A stretch of 64,000 nucleotides of DNA, taken from the NCBI RefSeq assembly GCF_018139145.2, contig NC_059478.1:15483001-15547000 (forward strand), written 5' to 3'. The first letter of the stretch is position 1, and each line of letters begins with the position of its first letter. Of the stretch, positions 27,127 through 38,600 are shown in pieces. Source of the stretch: Gymnogyps californianus. Taxonomy: Eukaryota > Chordata > Aves > Accipitriformes > Cathartidae. Below the pieces are notes generated by a model. That model was not told where the DNA came from. It ran no database searches and saw nothing but the letters and a program-made list of their open reading frames with translations. The translations under genes were made by a program, and so were the position numbers.

Positions 27127-29021
27127 AACCAGTAAGCACCATATAAATACATTTGCATGGTTAGAATTACTCAGGGAACTCAATTCTGCTCTGAACTGAT
27201 CTCAGATTTTTGAAAAACTAAAATTATTACTGAAACATTCCTTGCACTGAGCAGCTCTCCACACACGAGTGAGCTAAATGTCAGCTGCCAGCTTTATGGG
27301 CACACAGCCATGCCATGTGACACTGCACTGGCCATTTTATGGAGTTATACATGTGTTCCTACATCCTTGCTATAAAATAGCTGTACCACAAATAATGAAT
27401 TAGAACAATCTAACATCTGGATCTGTGTTATTGGAGAGGGACTCCCAAGGAAAATCTTCACAGCCTTGCAGTTTATTTGTTCTGAGTAAATACTTTTGAT
27501 AAATGAGATGACATATTAAAAAGCAGATTTGAAATAATATTGTTTTCCATAAAGGTCATCCATAAGACAAATGCTTCTAAGGGCAGATAAACATACACAG
27601 CAATAATGTTGATCAGCTTTGTCAAGTTGCAGACAATGACTTTCTGAGCAGTGAAGCCAGAATTCCCATAGCAACCCTCACAAACTTCAGATGCAACACA
27701 CATTTGGTGTAGGTAGCAAGCCATATAAAGTAGGAACAGGAACATTTTGAGTTAAGGGTTAAAAACTAAGCTAAATATAATTTAAATCATGAAAGCAAAT
27801 ATCCTTCTAATTGTATCCAAGGTATTTTTTTCCTTCCGTACTATTTTTTGATCTTCTATATTCTGAAATCTATGTATAGACAGACTGCAATCCAAGTGAC
27901 AGATGACAGTTATCTTTGTACCACTCCCAGAATCTGAGTAATGAGACAAAGTACAGTAGCTCTTTTTGCTCCTCAGCATCTCTTTCAGCACTGGGGCAGC
28001 ACTGCAGCTAAGAGAACCAGGGTTACCTTTCCCCAGCACGTGCCTGGCTTCCAGCCCTCCACGTCCTGCTTTTTGCCAGCTCCTTCGTCAGGGGACTGTG
28101 TACCCTGTCCTAATGTGGCTATAAAAGCCCTTATTAAACCTGGGTGAGGTGCTCAGTGGGTGAGCAGGAACCAGCGTGGGACCTGTCAGAAGTGGCTCTT
28201 ATGGAAAGGGGAAAAAAAAATTAAAAAATCAGGGAATGTCTTCTATTGGCGTGTCTGCATTTTAGCCAGATAGGGCATGGCTTTTTTTACCTTGGTTAAA
28301 AGAAGCTGGCTAAGACTTGCCGGTTTGACCCAGTGCTGCCTTTCTGTATTAGATATTCTGGATAGGGCTGATGCTGGTCTGTACTGAGAGTCTCTCTGCT
28401 TCAGCAAAAACTCAGAAATGAAGAAAAGGCTAATATAAAAAAAATGTTCTAGGTTCAGTCTTCAGCAGAAATTTATTTCTTCATTTGCTGTACCCATATG
28501 TGACAAAATGAGGTACGACTGCATTTGTATAGTATTTTTAAATTCTTTTAACAATTGCGTGCCATAGTGCACAATCATCATCACAGAAGATTATAAATTA
28601 GTTGCTTTTTCTGCTTTTGTGCCTCCCCTTTTATATTTCTCCATTATTTTTCTTCCCCACAATGAGATGGTAACAAAATATGTGCAATCAGGAATAAAAC
28701 AACATGCTGGAAGGCACCAATAAATATTGAACAACTTACTTTACTATGTTAAGCTGTCACAATTAATTTGCTTATAAAATTTGTACCGTCCTGTCAGCGA
28801 ATGAACAGTCTCCAAAGAGCTATTCTCACTCAGCTATTTTCTCTCAAACCCAATTACAAATCTTTCTCTAACCTTGCTTTAGCCTTGCTTTTATGTCAGC
28901 AGAGTATCTGCCAGTTTTTTTTGTTTATTGCAAAAGGTATTGCTGGCGGACAAAAGTAGGAGAGGATGTACTAAATTCCTGTAATAGTTTTTCTCTTCAT
29001 AGAATTACTCTCAATTTTCAC

Positions 29022-29079
29022 ACTATTTCATAGACTCATAGAACACTTTTTAGGTTGAAAGTGACCCTCATAAACTTCC
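29022..29079 (-). mobile_element. CR1 LINE 3'-end fragment, strongly decayed
   Basis: The plus-strand text tttcatagactcatagaac, then ttttaggttgaaagtgaccc, is a diverged form of the reverse-complemented CR1 3' terminus (two 'catag' octamer relics, then the 'aggttgga..gacc' block). No body of the LINE is recognisable beyond it. Confidence 0.5.
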
Positions 29080-32000
29080 CTCTTTTGCTTTTATTAGATG
29101 ATAGAAACTTTGGACTCTTGTGCTGCGTATATCGAAGTATCAAGCAGTAAAAAGAGATGAAAAAGCATTAGCAATTCTGAAACTTCAGTGAGCTGCTGCT
29201 CATTTAGGTAGTCCCTGCCAGCCTTAAGGGCTCAGTACCAGCTTTGTGGGGCCCAAGCAATTCTTACGGGCTCCTGGGCAGGAGGTGCTGATGTTCAGGG
29301 CAACTCTGGCTTTGTCTTGTAACCCAACAGCCAAATAAGGCAGCGCTTGAGTGAAAAAACAGTTCTCCACTTAGAAGTAAGGAGCTTTGTGATGTACATG
29401 TATGGAGCTTCTTGCTCAGCTCTCATTTTACATACTATTTCTTTTACCTCCTGGTGAAAGCTTAATTCCAGAGTACAAATAAAAAAATAAAGATCTTATT
29501 TCTTTTCCTTTGCAAAAGAGCCTGGTGAGATGCTTTATTTCTGTAAAAAAAAAAAATCACATTATAACATTGCAACCGCTTATTTTTTGATTAAAGAAGT
29601 TAATTCAAAAAGGCAGTTCAGTTGCTCTTTAAGCTGATATAGTGTTATAACAATTACTTAAAGAACAAGGAATCTTCCCCACACCACATATCAACGTTGC
29701 CTTGATTTCAAGGAAGTTTCTTAGTTTGGCTTTGACAGTTAATGGTGTACTGGCAACTCTTGGTTAATTATTAATGCAGACATAATAATGCTTATTCCTT
29801 AACTAACCTTCTAAGCAATACAATTATCAAAGGAATTATTCCTGCTGAAGACTCAGTGTCATGTCACAGTCTAAATCAAGAATTTTAAACCTCAAAGCAT
29901 GGCTTTTTGCCTGTAGGAAAACTAATACAATGTTTTTTGATAATTTTTCTGATTATATTTTAAACAAGGACATCCTTTTACAGTTCTGCATTTCTTTAAT
30001 TGTGTATCTTACCTAAAACAGGATGTACCTTCACTTTTCAAGTCCCCCAAACCTCCCAAATCCACTGAAAGTTTGTGGCTGTCCCTTTCAGGTTCAGATG
30101 AGCTGTCGCCTCTCTGTTCCAGCGAGGCAGAGCCACTGCCAACAGTGGGGCTGCACCCAAACATTGGTGCAGCTTGGAAAAGTAACACAGTAGGTTTCTT
30201 GATGGAGTTTAAGGTTCAGTTTGTTGGCTAACGTTTCTTTTAATCACTCTATATTCAATAAGCTGCCTCTGCGGGATTGCATAGATAAGGCTTTTCTCTC
30301 TCCACGATGATGGCAGGGCTAGAGTCAAGGTAACAGAAAGCCAATCAACAGTTCATAACTGGTTCACACAGTAAAAGCTTCAAAGCTGTGCAGTGCTTTA
30401 TGAACATTTTGCTGTGCAGGTGCTTTCTGCTAAGGCTGTACAATTTGATCCGCTAGTCACTCGAGTCAGCCGCACCAGCTAGCAGGTGGGAGCTCCTCCA
30501 TTTGCCAGAAAAGGTTTATTTAGCCATTTTCTTTGAGAAAACTTAAAACATATCAGAGGAGCCTATTACGTACACCTCTGCCCTCATCCATTCTTCACAA
30601 AGCTGCAAGGGACTGTTTGTGCAATGTAGTAGGCAGTGCTGATATGTAATATTGAAGTGTGATTTGGGCATATGAAAGAAAACCCCTTGATATTCCCCCT
30701 GGCCTGCAAAGCTTCTGCTGGAAGGTTCGTTTCATGATTAATTTATGCCAGCATTATCCTTATTTTAGTGACACTATCAGTGAAATCCTGCCCATAGCTA
30801 TCAGGCAAATTAAAGAATTTCAATATATAAAGCCCAAATCTTTTTGAAAAGTCACTATTTTGGGTGCAGGCTGACAGCAGCAGGGGCCAGCAGCTCTTTT
30901 TTTATGCCCGTATTTATGTCCTTTTTCTCTGGACATACGTCTTGCCAGACATCACTTGTCAAGCGATGGAGTCTGCACCAGGCAACCATTTAAAATCATT
31001 CAGTGCTTAGAGCCACTGACATCTTACCCATACAAGCCAGCTCTGTTTTACCTTTATTACGAGCAGTTTGCACTGGTGACAGCTCCCCTTAGGTAGCTGA
31101 GCAGCTTTTTGTTCTTGTCTTTGTATGTGTTTTCAGTCTAACAAGAGAGAGAAATGCATTGTTTACAGGCCCTAGGTATGTACCTGTATGATGGTATGAA
31201 TGGTATGAACCACTACCATATAAAGAGGCAGCATGTTCTCAACAGCTGACCTTTTCTTCTGTCTTGGAATTGTTTCCTCTTTATGGTCAAGACACAGACC
31301 ACGATGGCTAAACCCTGCAGCCCCGCAAACTGTGCAATCACAGTGCTGTCTGAGGAAGCTGGTTGTGGTTAGCCAGGAGCTGGCATTTGCACACTGAACT
31401 CTGAGCAAAAGGAGGCCTCTTTTCTTTCTTTTAAGTATTTATTTGACTTGTGCTTTCCAAGTACCTGTACATAAATTCAGAATGCTGTAGTGGGCACTTC
31501 AAAAGTATTTGACCAGTAACTCGCGACTACCTGCCAATGGTTCCGTCTCTGACGCTGCGCAGAAAGGACGTCACTGTGAAAAATGGAGTTGTTGGACCAA
31601 GAAAACGCACTCGGTCACATTTTCTCTGGCTGCGCGACAAAGCTGATAAGCTGTGCCGGTTCTGTATTCTACAGGTGGTGATTATCTAGCTAGGAAACTG
31701 CAGGTGCAGTTTGAATTTTTCTATTTTACAATAAAACACTAATGTTTTTAAAGTGATCTCACATAAATTGGAGAACAAAAACCACACAGAACTGGATGGG
31801 AAACTTTCTGCCACTCAGAGCTGTTGTTTCATGGTCTCTGCAGACAGACACACTAAAACATCGCACCATTTTTACACTGGTTTCTTTTCTTGAAGATCAG
31901 ATTTGCCTCTTAAATGTTTAATTAATTTCAGTCTGCAAATCTGCAGAAGGAAGTCAAGGCCTCTAGACAGAAGCTCTTAGCTGTAAGCAGCTGAAAGTTG

Positions 32001-32432
32001 AATTCCTAGTCAGACTTCTGGCACTTCAGAAATTATTTAAAGTGGTTGGGCTCTAACAAGCTGTACAAAGCTATCTGAAAACAGCAGAAAGAAAATCCAG
32101 TAAGAACAGGCAGATTGATTTTCAGTAATCAAATAGTTTAAGCACTTTCCAAGCATTAGCCTAAGGAAGGTGAGACTCCATAAAAGAAAAATCTTTGGAA
32201 ATAGGTCTAAATGCACAATAGACTTTCTAAAATTATCAGTTTCAGAAGTATTTGCACGACACAAAAAGGACAATGTTTGATTGTACTTAACAATAGACCT
32301 TGGTTTTGCATGATGATAGTGCTACTAGAAAAACAGAAAAATAACAACATGGTCACAAGAAAGCCTCTATATAACTGATTGCTAGAGTCTTTCCCCCCTT
32401 TATTTTAACTAAAGTAAAATAAAATGTACTAC
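29080..32432. other. Intergenic, no gene recognised
   Basis: Between the decayed CR1 tip and the LTR. It contains the CpG-dense patch at 31522-31658; otherwise unique AT-rich sequence without repeats that I recognise. Confidence 0.6.
31522..31658. promoter_or_regulatory. CpG-dense patch with CCAAT and CRE-like motifs
   Basis: I count 11 CpG dinucleotides in about 137 bp, in surroundings that are almost CpG-free. The patch contains gccaatgg, gacgtcac (CRE-like) and tgcgcag. It may be a regulatory element or promoter of an unannotated transcript; no open frame or known gene adjoins it. Confidence 0.3.
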
Positions 32433-32441
32433 TAACTAAGA

Positions 32442-32467
32442 ATAATAATAATATAATAATAATAATT
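32442..32467. repeat. AAT trinucleotide microsatellite inside the LTR
   Basis: An interrupted (aat)n run. It corresponds to the ATT-rich stretch typical of the R/U5 part of this LTR family. Confidence 0.85.
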
Positions 32468-32601
32468 GTAATGAAAAGGAATATAACAACAAAAAAAAGA
32501 AATAACACCCAAGAAAAGACAAGTGATGCTCAATGCAACTGCTCACCACCCGCTGACCGATGCCAGAGCTGCGATCCGCCCCTCTCGGCCAACTCCCCCA
32601 G

Positions 32602-32610
32602 TTTATATAC
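32602..32610 (-). promoter_or_regulatory. TATA box within the ERV LTR
   Basis: GTATATAAA on the minus strand, about 265 bp into the LTR, placed where this LTR family normally carries its promoter. Transcription from it would run leftward, away from SNX7. Whether it is active cannot be told from sequence. Confidence 0.5.
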
Positions 32611-32873
32611 TGGGCATGACGTTCCATGGTATGGAATACCCCTTTGGCTAGTTCGGGTCAGCTGCCCCGGCTCTGCTCCCTCCCAGCTTCTTGTGCACCT
32701 GCTTGCTGGCAGAGCATGGGAAACTGAAAAGTCCTTGGCTTAAGATAAGCGCTACTTGGCAACAACTAAAACATCAGCATGTTATCAACAGTATTCTCAT
32801 GCTAAATCCAAAACACAGCACTGTACCAGCTACTAAGAAGAAAATTAACTCTGTCCCAGCCGAAACCAGGACA

Positions 32874-35221
32874 CCCCCATAAGTTATGGCCTAGCTAAAG
32901 AGGAAAAGAAATTAAAAATAAATCAGGAACATAATGAACCGCAGCCCACATTTTTACCAAGGATGCAAAATCTCCAATGGTGTTTCTGATTTCCAAACAC
33001 CTCAGAAAGCAGCCTTCTGCTCTGGCAGAACATACAGGTAAAGTCAATGCAACGCACATGGGCATTGCCCATCTCAGCTAACCAGACATTACATTTTCTT
33101 AGAGGAGCCTAAATTAGAGGCACGGTATTTAATTTTTGGTTACACTTAAACATTCATATCCTTCCAGGTAAGCCTGTTCAAGCTCAATTTCTTGAACTTT
33201 CACTTATCTGGTATTCAGAGTGTTACTGCTGTCTATCTTGTTGGAATCCTGTTTATGGGACCGTACACTACTGAGAGATTAGGAGCTAAAAACAGCAGGC
33301 AAAACTGAGTATTAATAAATGCAAATTAATGCTCACTGGGGAAAAGCCAATTCTCCTATATATACACAGTGATGGAAATTAAATTATTTAGTAACCTTCA
33401 GAATAGCTCTTAATGTTAGTGGACAGTTTATCGAATGGCAGCTCAGCATTCAGTGGTACTTTAAAAAATAAATTAGGAATTAGTAGGAAACAATGATGAA
33501 AAAAATCAAAGCATAATTATGACAACATGTACACTTCTGGTGTGCCTGCATTTTGAACACCGGTTGCAGCAGAACTAGAAAATATAGAGAAAAGCAATAA
33601 CAATGAGCACAGATGTGAAATGCCTTTTGTACAAGATGATATTAAGCAACGGCTTTTCCTCTGTGAAAAGAGGCAGCACTTGGAAGACACACTAGAGGTT
33701 TGTAAATTCTTGAGTGGCTCAGGGAAGACAAATAGGAAACTATTGTTCATCTCTTCTCACAATTTAAGAGGCAGAAGGCATTACCTGAAATTATTGGGTA
33801 GCTGGTTTAGGAAATCACAAAATCAATTGATTTTTCCTGCAAATTAAACTGTGGAATCCATTGATGTTCAGCATGGTAAATACTAAAAGTTTAGATGGAA
33901 AAAAAGAAAATAAAGCACAGGGAAAGGCATTAAGAGCTATTAAGCACATTGATAGAAGCTCTGATGTTAAAAAAAAAATCAGCGGGAAGGATACAAGGGG
34001 AAAAGACCATAGTCCAGCCACGTTGTTCTTCCATGCCTCCTGCAAGCATCCGCTGCCAGCACTGCTGGACAACACACTGTGTGGCACAGCCCTTCAGCAC
34101 CACACCGCCTCCCTCCTAACACGGACTCGCCTCTCGTCTGTAAATTGTCGAAGGTGGGAGAGATGCATGCTTCCTGCAGTATTTCAGCAGCATCTTAACT
34201 GCTATTTTATAGCTGAAAAAAAAAGAGCTGAGCTTTCATTAATACTTTGTGGGGGCAGCACGAGAGCAGTCTTCCTTGCATTGCTGAAAAGGCCGTGCTG
34301 GTATTGCAGGTCTCACTTGCAATCTAAATTTCTTAAGATCAAAGCCTCGAAATGACTCGTCCAGCTTGGACAGCTCCACAGCCACTCAAGTGCAGCCGTG
34401 TGCTCAGGAACTGGCCCCCCGCAGCCATTAGGTGACTGACGAGAGCAAGCTCACAAAATACCACCACAAAAGGTGAAGGTGACAGCTGAAGCCCTGCTGT
34501 TCTGCAAGGCCAGAGCCGTGGTTAGGCTGTCTCCGATTCCTGCACCTCCTTCTTTCCATATTCAGACTTAGGCTTGCTCAGACCTTAACTACCAGGGAGA
34601 ACAACTGCAGGAATTACAAGTGTCGACTGACAGACCTTTTGGGTGGAATAATTCAATGACTGGAACACTTTCATGCATATTGCACCAGTGAACCAGCTCA
34701 TCATTTTAATGCAAAACTCTCTTTTCCTTTCTTATCCCTTTCTCTTCCACACTGGCTATCCAAAGAGAGAGGAAGTTAAGGATTACAGGAGGGTCAGCTG
34801 TGGGAGTAAAAGGTTTGATCCTGCAAACTCCAAATGGAAGCTCTTGTGTTGGAGGATCAGTGCTGCGACTAACATTGTATCATTGTAGAAACAGTCTGTT
34901 TCATGAACTGCCAGTTTTTAATTCATCCTTTAAAAGATGTCAAATTGAAGATGTTTAATAGACAAGTAAATACTGCAAACTGAAAACTGAATTAACAGTA
35001 CTTTAAAGCAGCATTAATCTCACAGAACACGTTCGGCATATTTCCATACCACGTTGCCATCGGCTGACCAGCACAATCTATGAAAATAATCCTAAAGAGC
35101 TCCTTGAAGACTACGCTAGGTAATTTTACAAGTACAGGAAATTACTCAACAAAGAGAATATAACAAGCATGCTATAATACCAAAATACTTCTTAAAGACT
35201 ACGATACAGAATGAAGACAAG
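32874..35221. other. Intergenic between the LTR and the SNX7 3' end
   Basis: Unique sequence. The plus-strand frame 33861-34355 (164 codons) is the longest in the window, but it starts in an A/G-rich low-complexity run, shows no domain and is of a length expected by chance in 64 kb. A GC-richer stretch covers about 34010-34150. Confidence 0.6.
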
Positions 35222-35548
35222 CTTTCCTTATTAAACTTTTTATTAAAATGGAGCTATTTTTACATATTTAAAATACTTTATATCCAAATTATGCAATATT
35301 TATGAAAACAATTGTATGCAAACACTTGCATAAAAATATGTAAAATCACAGCTAAGCAATATAAAGCAATATATCAATGTTCCCAAATGTATTTCAGGAC
35401 TAGAATACCTGAGTTTTCAGTAAGCTGGTTTCCCGCATTTCACTGATTTTTAACAGTTAAATTTAATAATGTATCTGATCTCGTATAAAGCACTTCTTTG
35501 GTTGGGAGAAACTGCATGGAAAAGGCAGAGATCAAGCAGAGATATTAC
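35222..35548 (-). other. SNX7: SNX7 3' untranslated region (probable extent)
   Basis: AT-rich sequence downstream of the stop codon on the minus strand, without further exons. Its end is inferred from the AATAAA at 35244-35239; cleavage would be expected 10-30 nt further on. A longer 3' UTR using a more distal signal cannot be excluded from sequence alone. Confidence 0.55.
35239..35244 (-). terminator. Polyadenylation signal AATAAA of SNX7 (candidate)
   Basis: A canonical AATAAA on the minus strand about 305 bp after the stop codon, inside TTTTAATAAAAAG. A T/G-rich stretch (GCTTGTCTTCATTCTG) follows 15-30 nt downstream, as expected for a cleavage/polyadenylation site. Confidence 0.6.
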
Positions 35549-35629
35549 TCAAGGCCTATCTTCAGAATCTTCTTCCACATGAAGATCCACTGTTTGAGAT
35601 GCTAGGAAGGACTCCCATGTAGCAAGGCA
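35549..35629 (-). CDS. SNX7: SNX7 exon 9, last coding exon with stop codon
   Basis: 81 coding nt including TGA at 35551-35549; residues 368-393. The acceptor is a T-rich tract followed by TTTCAAG. It encodes [20 protein letters not shown] followed by DSEDRP and stop. The acidic tail DSEDRP corresponds to the conserved end of mammalian SNX7. The exon is separated from exon 8 by 8.2 kb, the largest intron fully inside the window. Confidence 0.96.
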   Translation of the reverse strand, partial: CLATWESFLASQTVDLHVEEDSEDRP

Positions 35630-38600
35630 CTTGAAAAAACAACACAGATACATATGAATATAGCAGATAGATTTCTGTAAAACTGGTAGCCAAGGAGAAA
35701 AAGAAGAAAAAATAATAGCAGAATATATACGCATTGTCACAAGCTGCTTTTGTGGGACTATGGTAAGAGCAAAATATGGTTTCCTAGGCAGCTCAGTGAT
35801 ATGCAAAGTGTTAGCCAACATGCTGAGTGAGCTGTAAAGGTCACTTCTACATAATGACAAGCGCACAGTGTGAGCATCGTAATTGTATGTGTTAGCATGG
35901 AAGATGCTAACATTAATTATGCTCTTCTTTAATCTCTCCCTTTAGTTACAGGCAAAGATCTCTTCCAAATAGAAAGCGCGCTGTCAGGCACAGTTCCCTT
36001 GTAATCTCTGTGGATTCCTATTGTATACCCAATTTTCTTTCCGAGTTAAATTAAAACAGTTTTTTTCTAAACACACAGAGAATTCATTTTCCCCCTGAGT
36101 AATGGGAAAGAAATAGGACCAGAAAGGCAGGATGGGGGTGGGTGGGGAAATTGTCATCCTTACAACAAGTGGCATTTCTCTGCTCATGGAAAAATGGATT
36201 TATAATTGTACAAACTGATTTTTTTATTTGAAGCACCAAGACTGTAGGCAGTAAAATGGGGGGAAAAAAAAAAAAAAAAAAATCCCCAAATTACTTGGGT
36301 TCAGTTTGGCTTAAATGAGTGTTGGGAGCTTGGCAAACCATTATAAATCATAGATTAGTGTTGAGAGTCATGGCAAGGCTATCACTAGGTAACCTGTGGT
36401 ATGCTGAGGCTTGTTACCCAAAGTACCAGGTTTCTACTATTTCAAGTCTGTCATTAGAACAAGGCAAGCAAATTCATGCAATCATTTTATTGTTTTGATG
36501 CTATTGAAAAAATAACCTTGAAATGGAAATGTTCTAATAAAATTTTGACTTATACACTCATACCTATTGCTCTTGACAATGCAGCTTATTTACTACTTAC
36601 TGTACACAGTTTTTTTCATGAAGAATCTGAAATATTCACAATAAATAAGTCTTCTGAAATTTCTCAGGAAATATCTTCTTTTATATTAAAACCTGGACAG
36701 CATACTCCATTTATCTGAACTTTGAATTAAATCAATGAAATATCTACAATGAAATATCTAGCATCCATCTGTCATTGCTTAGGAGACATGGAAAATACGC
36801 TAGCATTCATGCTGCTTGAACTTACAGCCACCTAACTCTGTCTTATTAGACATTTCTCGTGAATGACTTCAAAACTCTGCCATTAACTATGTAGATTTAA
36901 TCATATTACATTAAAGAGCCTAGGTCCTGCTATGATTGCATATCTACGTGCAAGCAGATGAGTGGGAGGATTTGATAGTCATGAATAATGTTAAAGTATA
37001 AGCTCAAAGAGCAAAATGAAGAAGACACACAGGATGACTGGAGTTGGGGGAATCCATGATGACACAAGGACGCAGAACCAGGGATACCCATAAAATTATG
37101 GGTGACAAAAGTAACAAGAAAAAGCAAACAAAAGTCAGCAGCGATTATGTCTCTCAAGACATAAAAAAGTAGAAGACGTGGGTCTGCAAGATAATGACAG
37201 AGGTTAAAACAACTGACTGGCCTAAGAGACCACACAGAAAAAAGTATGCAGGAGCTTATTTCTGCATAGGTTTTTGGTCTTTATCAGGCATGTTAGAGAC
37301 TGTTCCTGTTATTCATATATTCTCCCCTAGACTACGGAAACCATGAATCTTCTCGCCCAATCTTTCTTTTCTGATCTTGCTGACAAAATCCCCAACTAAC
37401 TTCTGCTGCTTTTGCACACAACAACATTATGCTGCTGTTCAGAGCACACCTAAGGTTTGAATTACTGTGAAAAGAGAGGAAAAACAGGGTAAGATTCATG
37501 TGGAAATCTGCTTTCTTCATCGACTTTTTGGAGAAATGTTAAAATCAGGGAGAAATGGTGAAAATAGTGCTAGCATGAACAGTGATCTGCAAGTGTTGGA
37601 AACTGATTTCTGACTTAGAAGCTCTTTTTGACCTTTTGTATAGAGCCTTTAAGGTTTGATCATTGGATTCTCCCCTACTTCATGTGACACTGTGGCAGCT
37701 GAGTCTATCTGAGATGCTTGAGCTGGAAGGTGGCATCTTGGTTTTAAAATGTCAATGAAGCAGCTGCTAGCAATGTGTCTTCACAGTGGCACTCGGACTC
37801 AGATTTCTGTTTGCTAGAGCCCAGCCTGGATTACCATCCTAGAAAGCTGCAAGGCACATCTGTTTTCCTAGGCTTTTTCTAGGTGTGGGACAAGAAATGA
37901 TCACTGTTTCTTGAAGAGTCTTTTGTTGGCAATGACTGACTTTTTTTTTCTGAACCACAGTTTAATTTATACCATGTATCTCCACGTTTTGTCATTCTGT
38001 AATTTCAGTAATGTGAAATAAAATACATATATCAGCACTGGCTGGAATGTAAAAATGGCTTTCTGTTATCTTTGCAACACTGAGCTAAACTGCATGTGTT
38101 AAAATGCAATCACAATATGTTACTTAACTAGATAGATACAATCTACTGAAGTCTTTCCAGACAAAGATGCAAAGCATTTTTTTCAGTTACACAATGTTAT
38201 TCAGTTTTTAATTTATCCTCATTTATATAACCAAAACACATTTTCCAAAATGTAAGAGCAATGGTGGCTCATTTCACTGTCAGACATCACAGTGCTGCTA
38301 CAGCTGACAAGTTTTATAATTAGCCATAACAAAACAAAACTAGGTCTCTGTGCCTTAGGCTCAAGCTTTTTATATTGTGAAGCATGAACTGCATAAACGA
38401 CATTTTGTTAGTGATGTATACTTCAACATTATTACAGAATGATTTTACTTCATTCTCCTGGGAGGTTGAAAACGGAGATCTAAATAGAGGATCAGCCACC
38501 TTTCTCAAAGGAGGCAGAAAGGAAAAAAAAAGAAAAAGCAAACCCAGGAAATTAAATGTGCATGCATAGGATTGAAATTCATAATCCAATTACTTGCAAA

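Larger units (their letters stand above)
20001..29021. other. Intergenic, no gene recognised
   Basis: Includes a T/C-rich stretch at 20700-20870 that produces hydrophobic chance frames, the homeodomain-type dyad near 22.5 kb, a GC-richer block at about 23040-23360 and the inverted repeat at 27.0-27.1 kb. I saw no C-terminal exon of PLPPR5, the expected convergent neighbour. Confidence 0.6.
32433..32873 (-). mobile_element. Solo LTR of an avian endogenous retrovirus (ERVL-like), probably 3'-truncated
   Basis: On the minus strand the element begins TGTCCTGGTTTCGGCTGGG at 32873, a 5' LTR end seen in very many bird genome copies. It continues through the U3 of that family to a TATA-like GTATATAAA at 32610-32602, then an R/U5 part that ends in the family's ATT-rich trinucleotide stretch (32442-32467). 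The usual terminal part after the ATT stretch is not recognisable, so the 3' boundary is uncertain (32399-32440). No gag, pol or env sequence adjoins it, so this is a solo LTR or remnant, and non-coding. The family assignment is from memory, not a search. Confidence 0.8.

Noticed and set aside
33861..34355. Longest open frame in the window (164 codons, plus strand)
   Set aside because: It begins in an A/G-rich low-complexity run, has no recognisable domain, and frames of this length are expected by chance across six frames of 64 kb.
36264..36282. A19 run as the tail of a processed pseudogene
   Set aside because: The sequence before it shows no retrocopy, no poly(A) signal and no target-site duplication.
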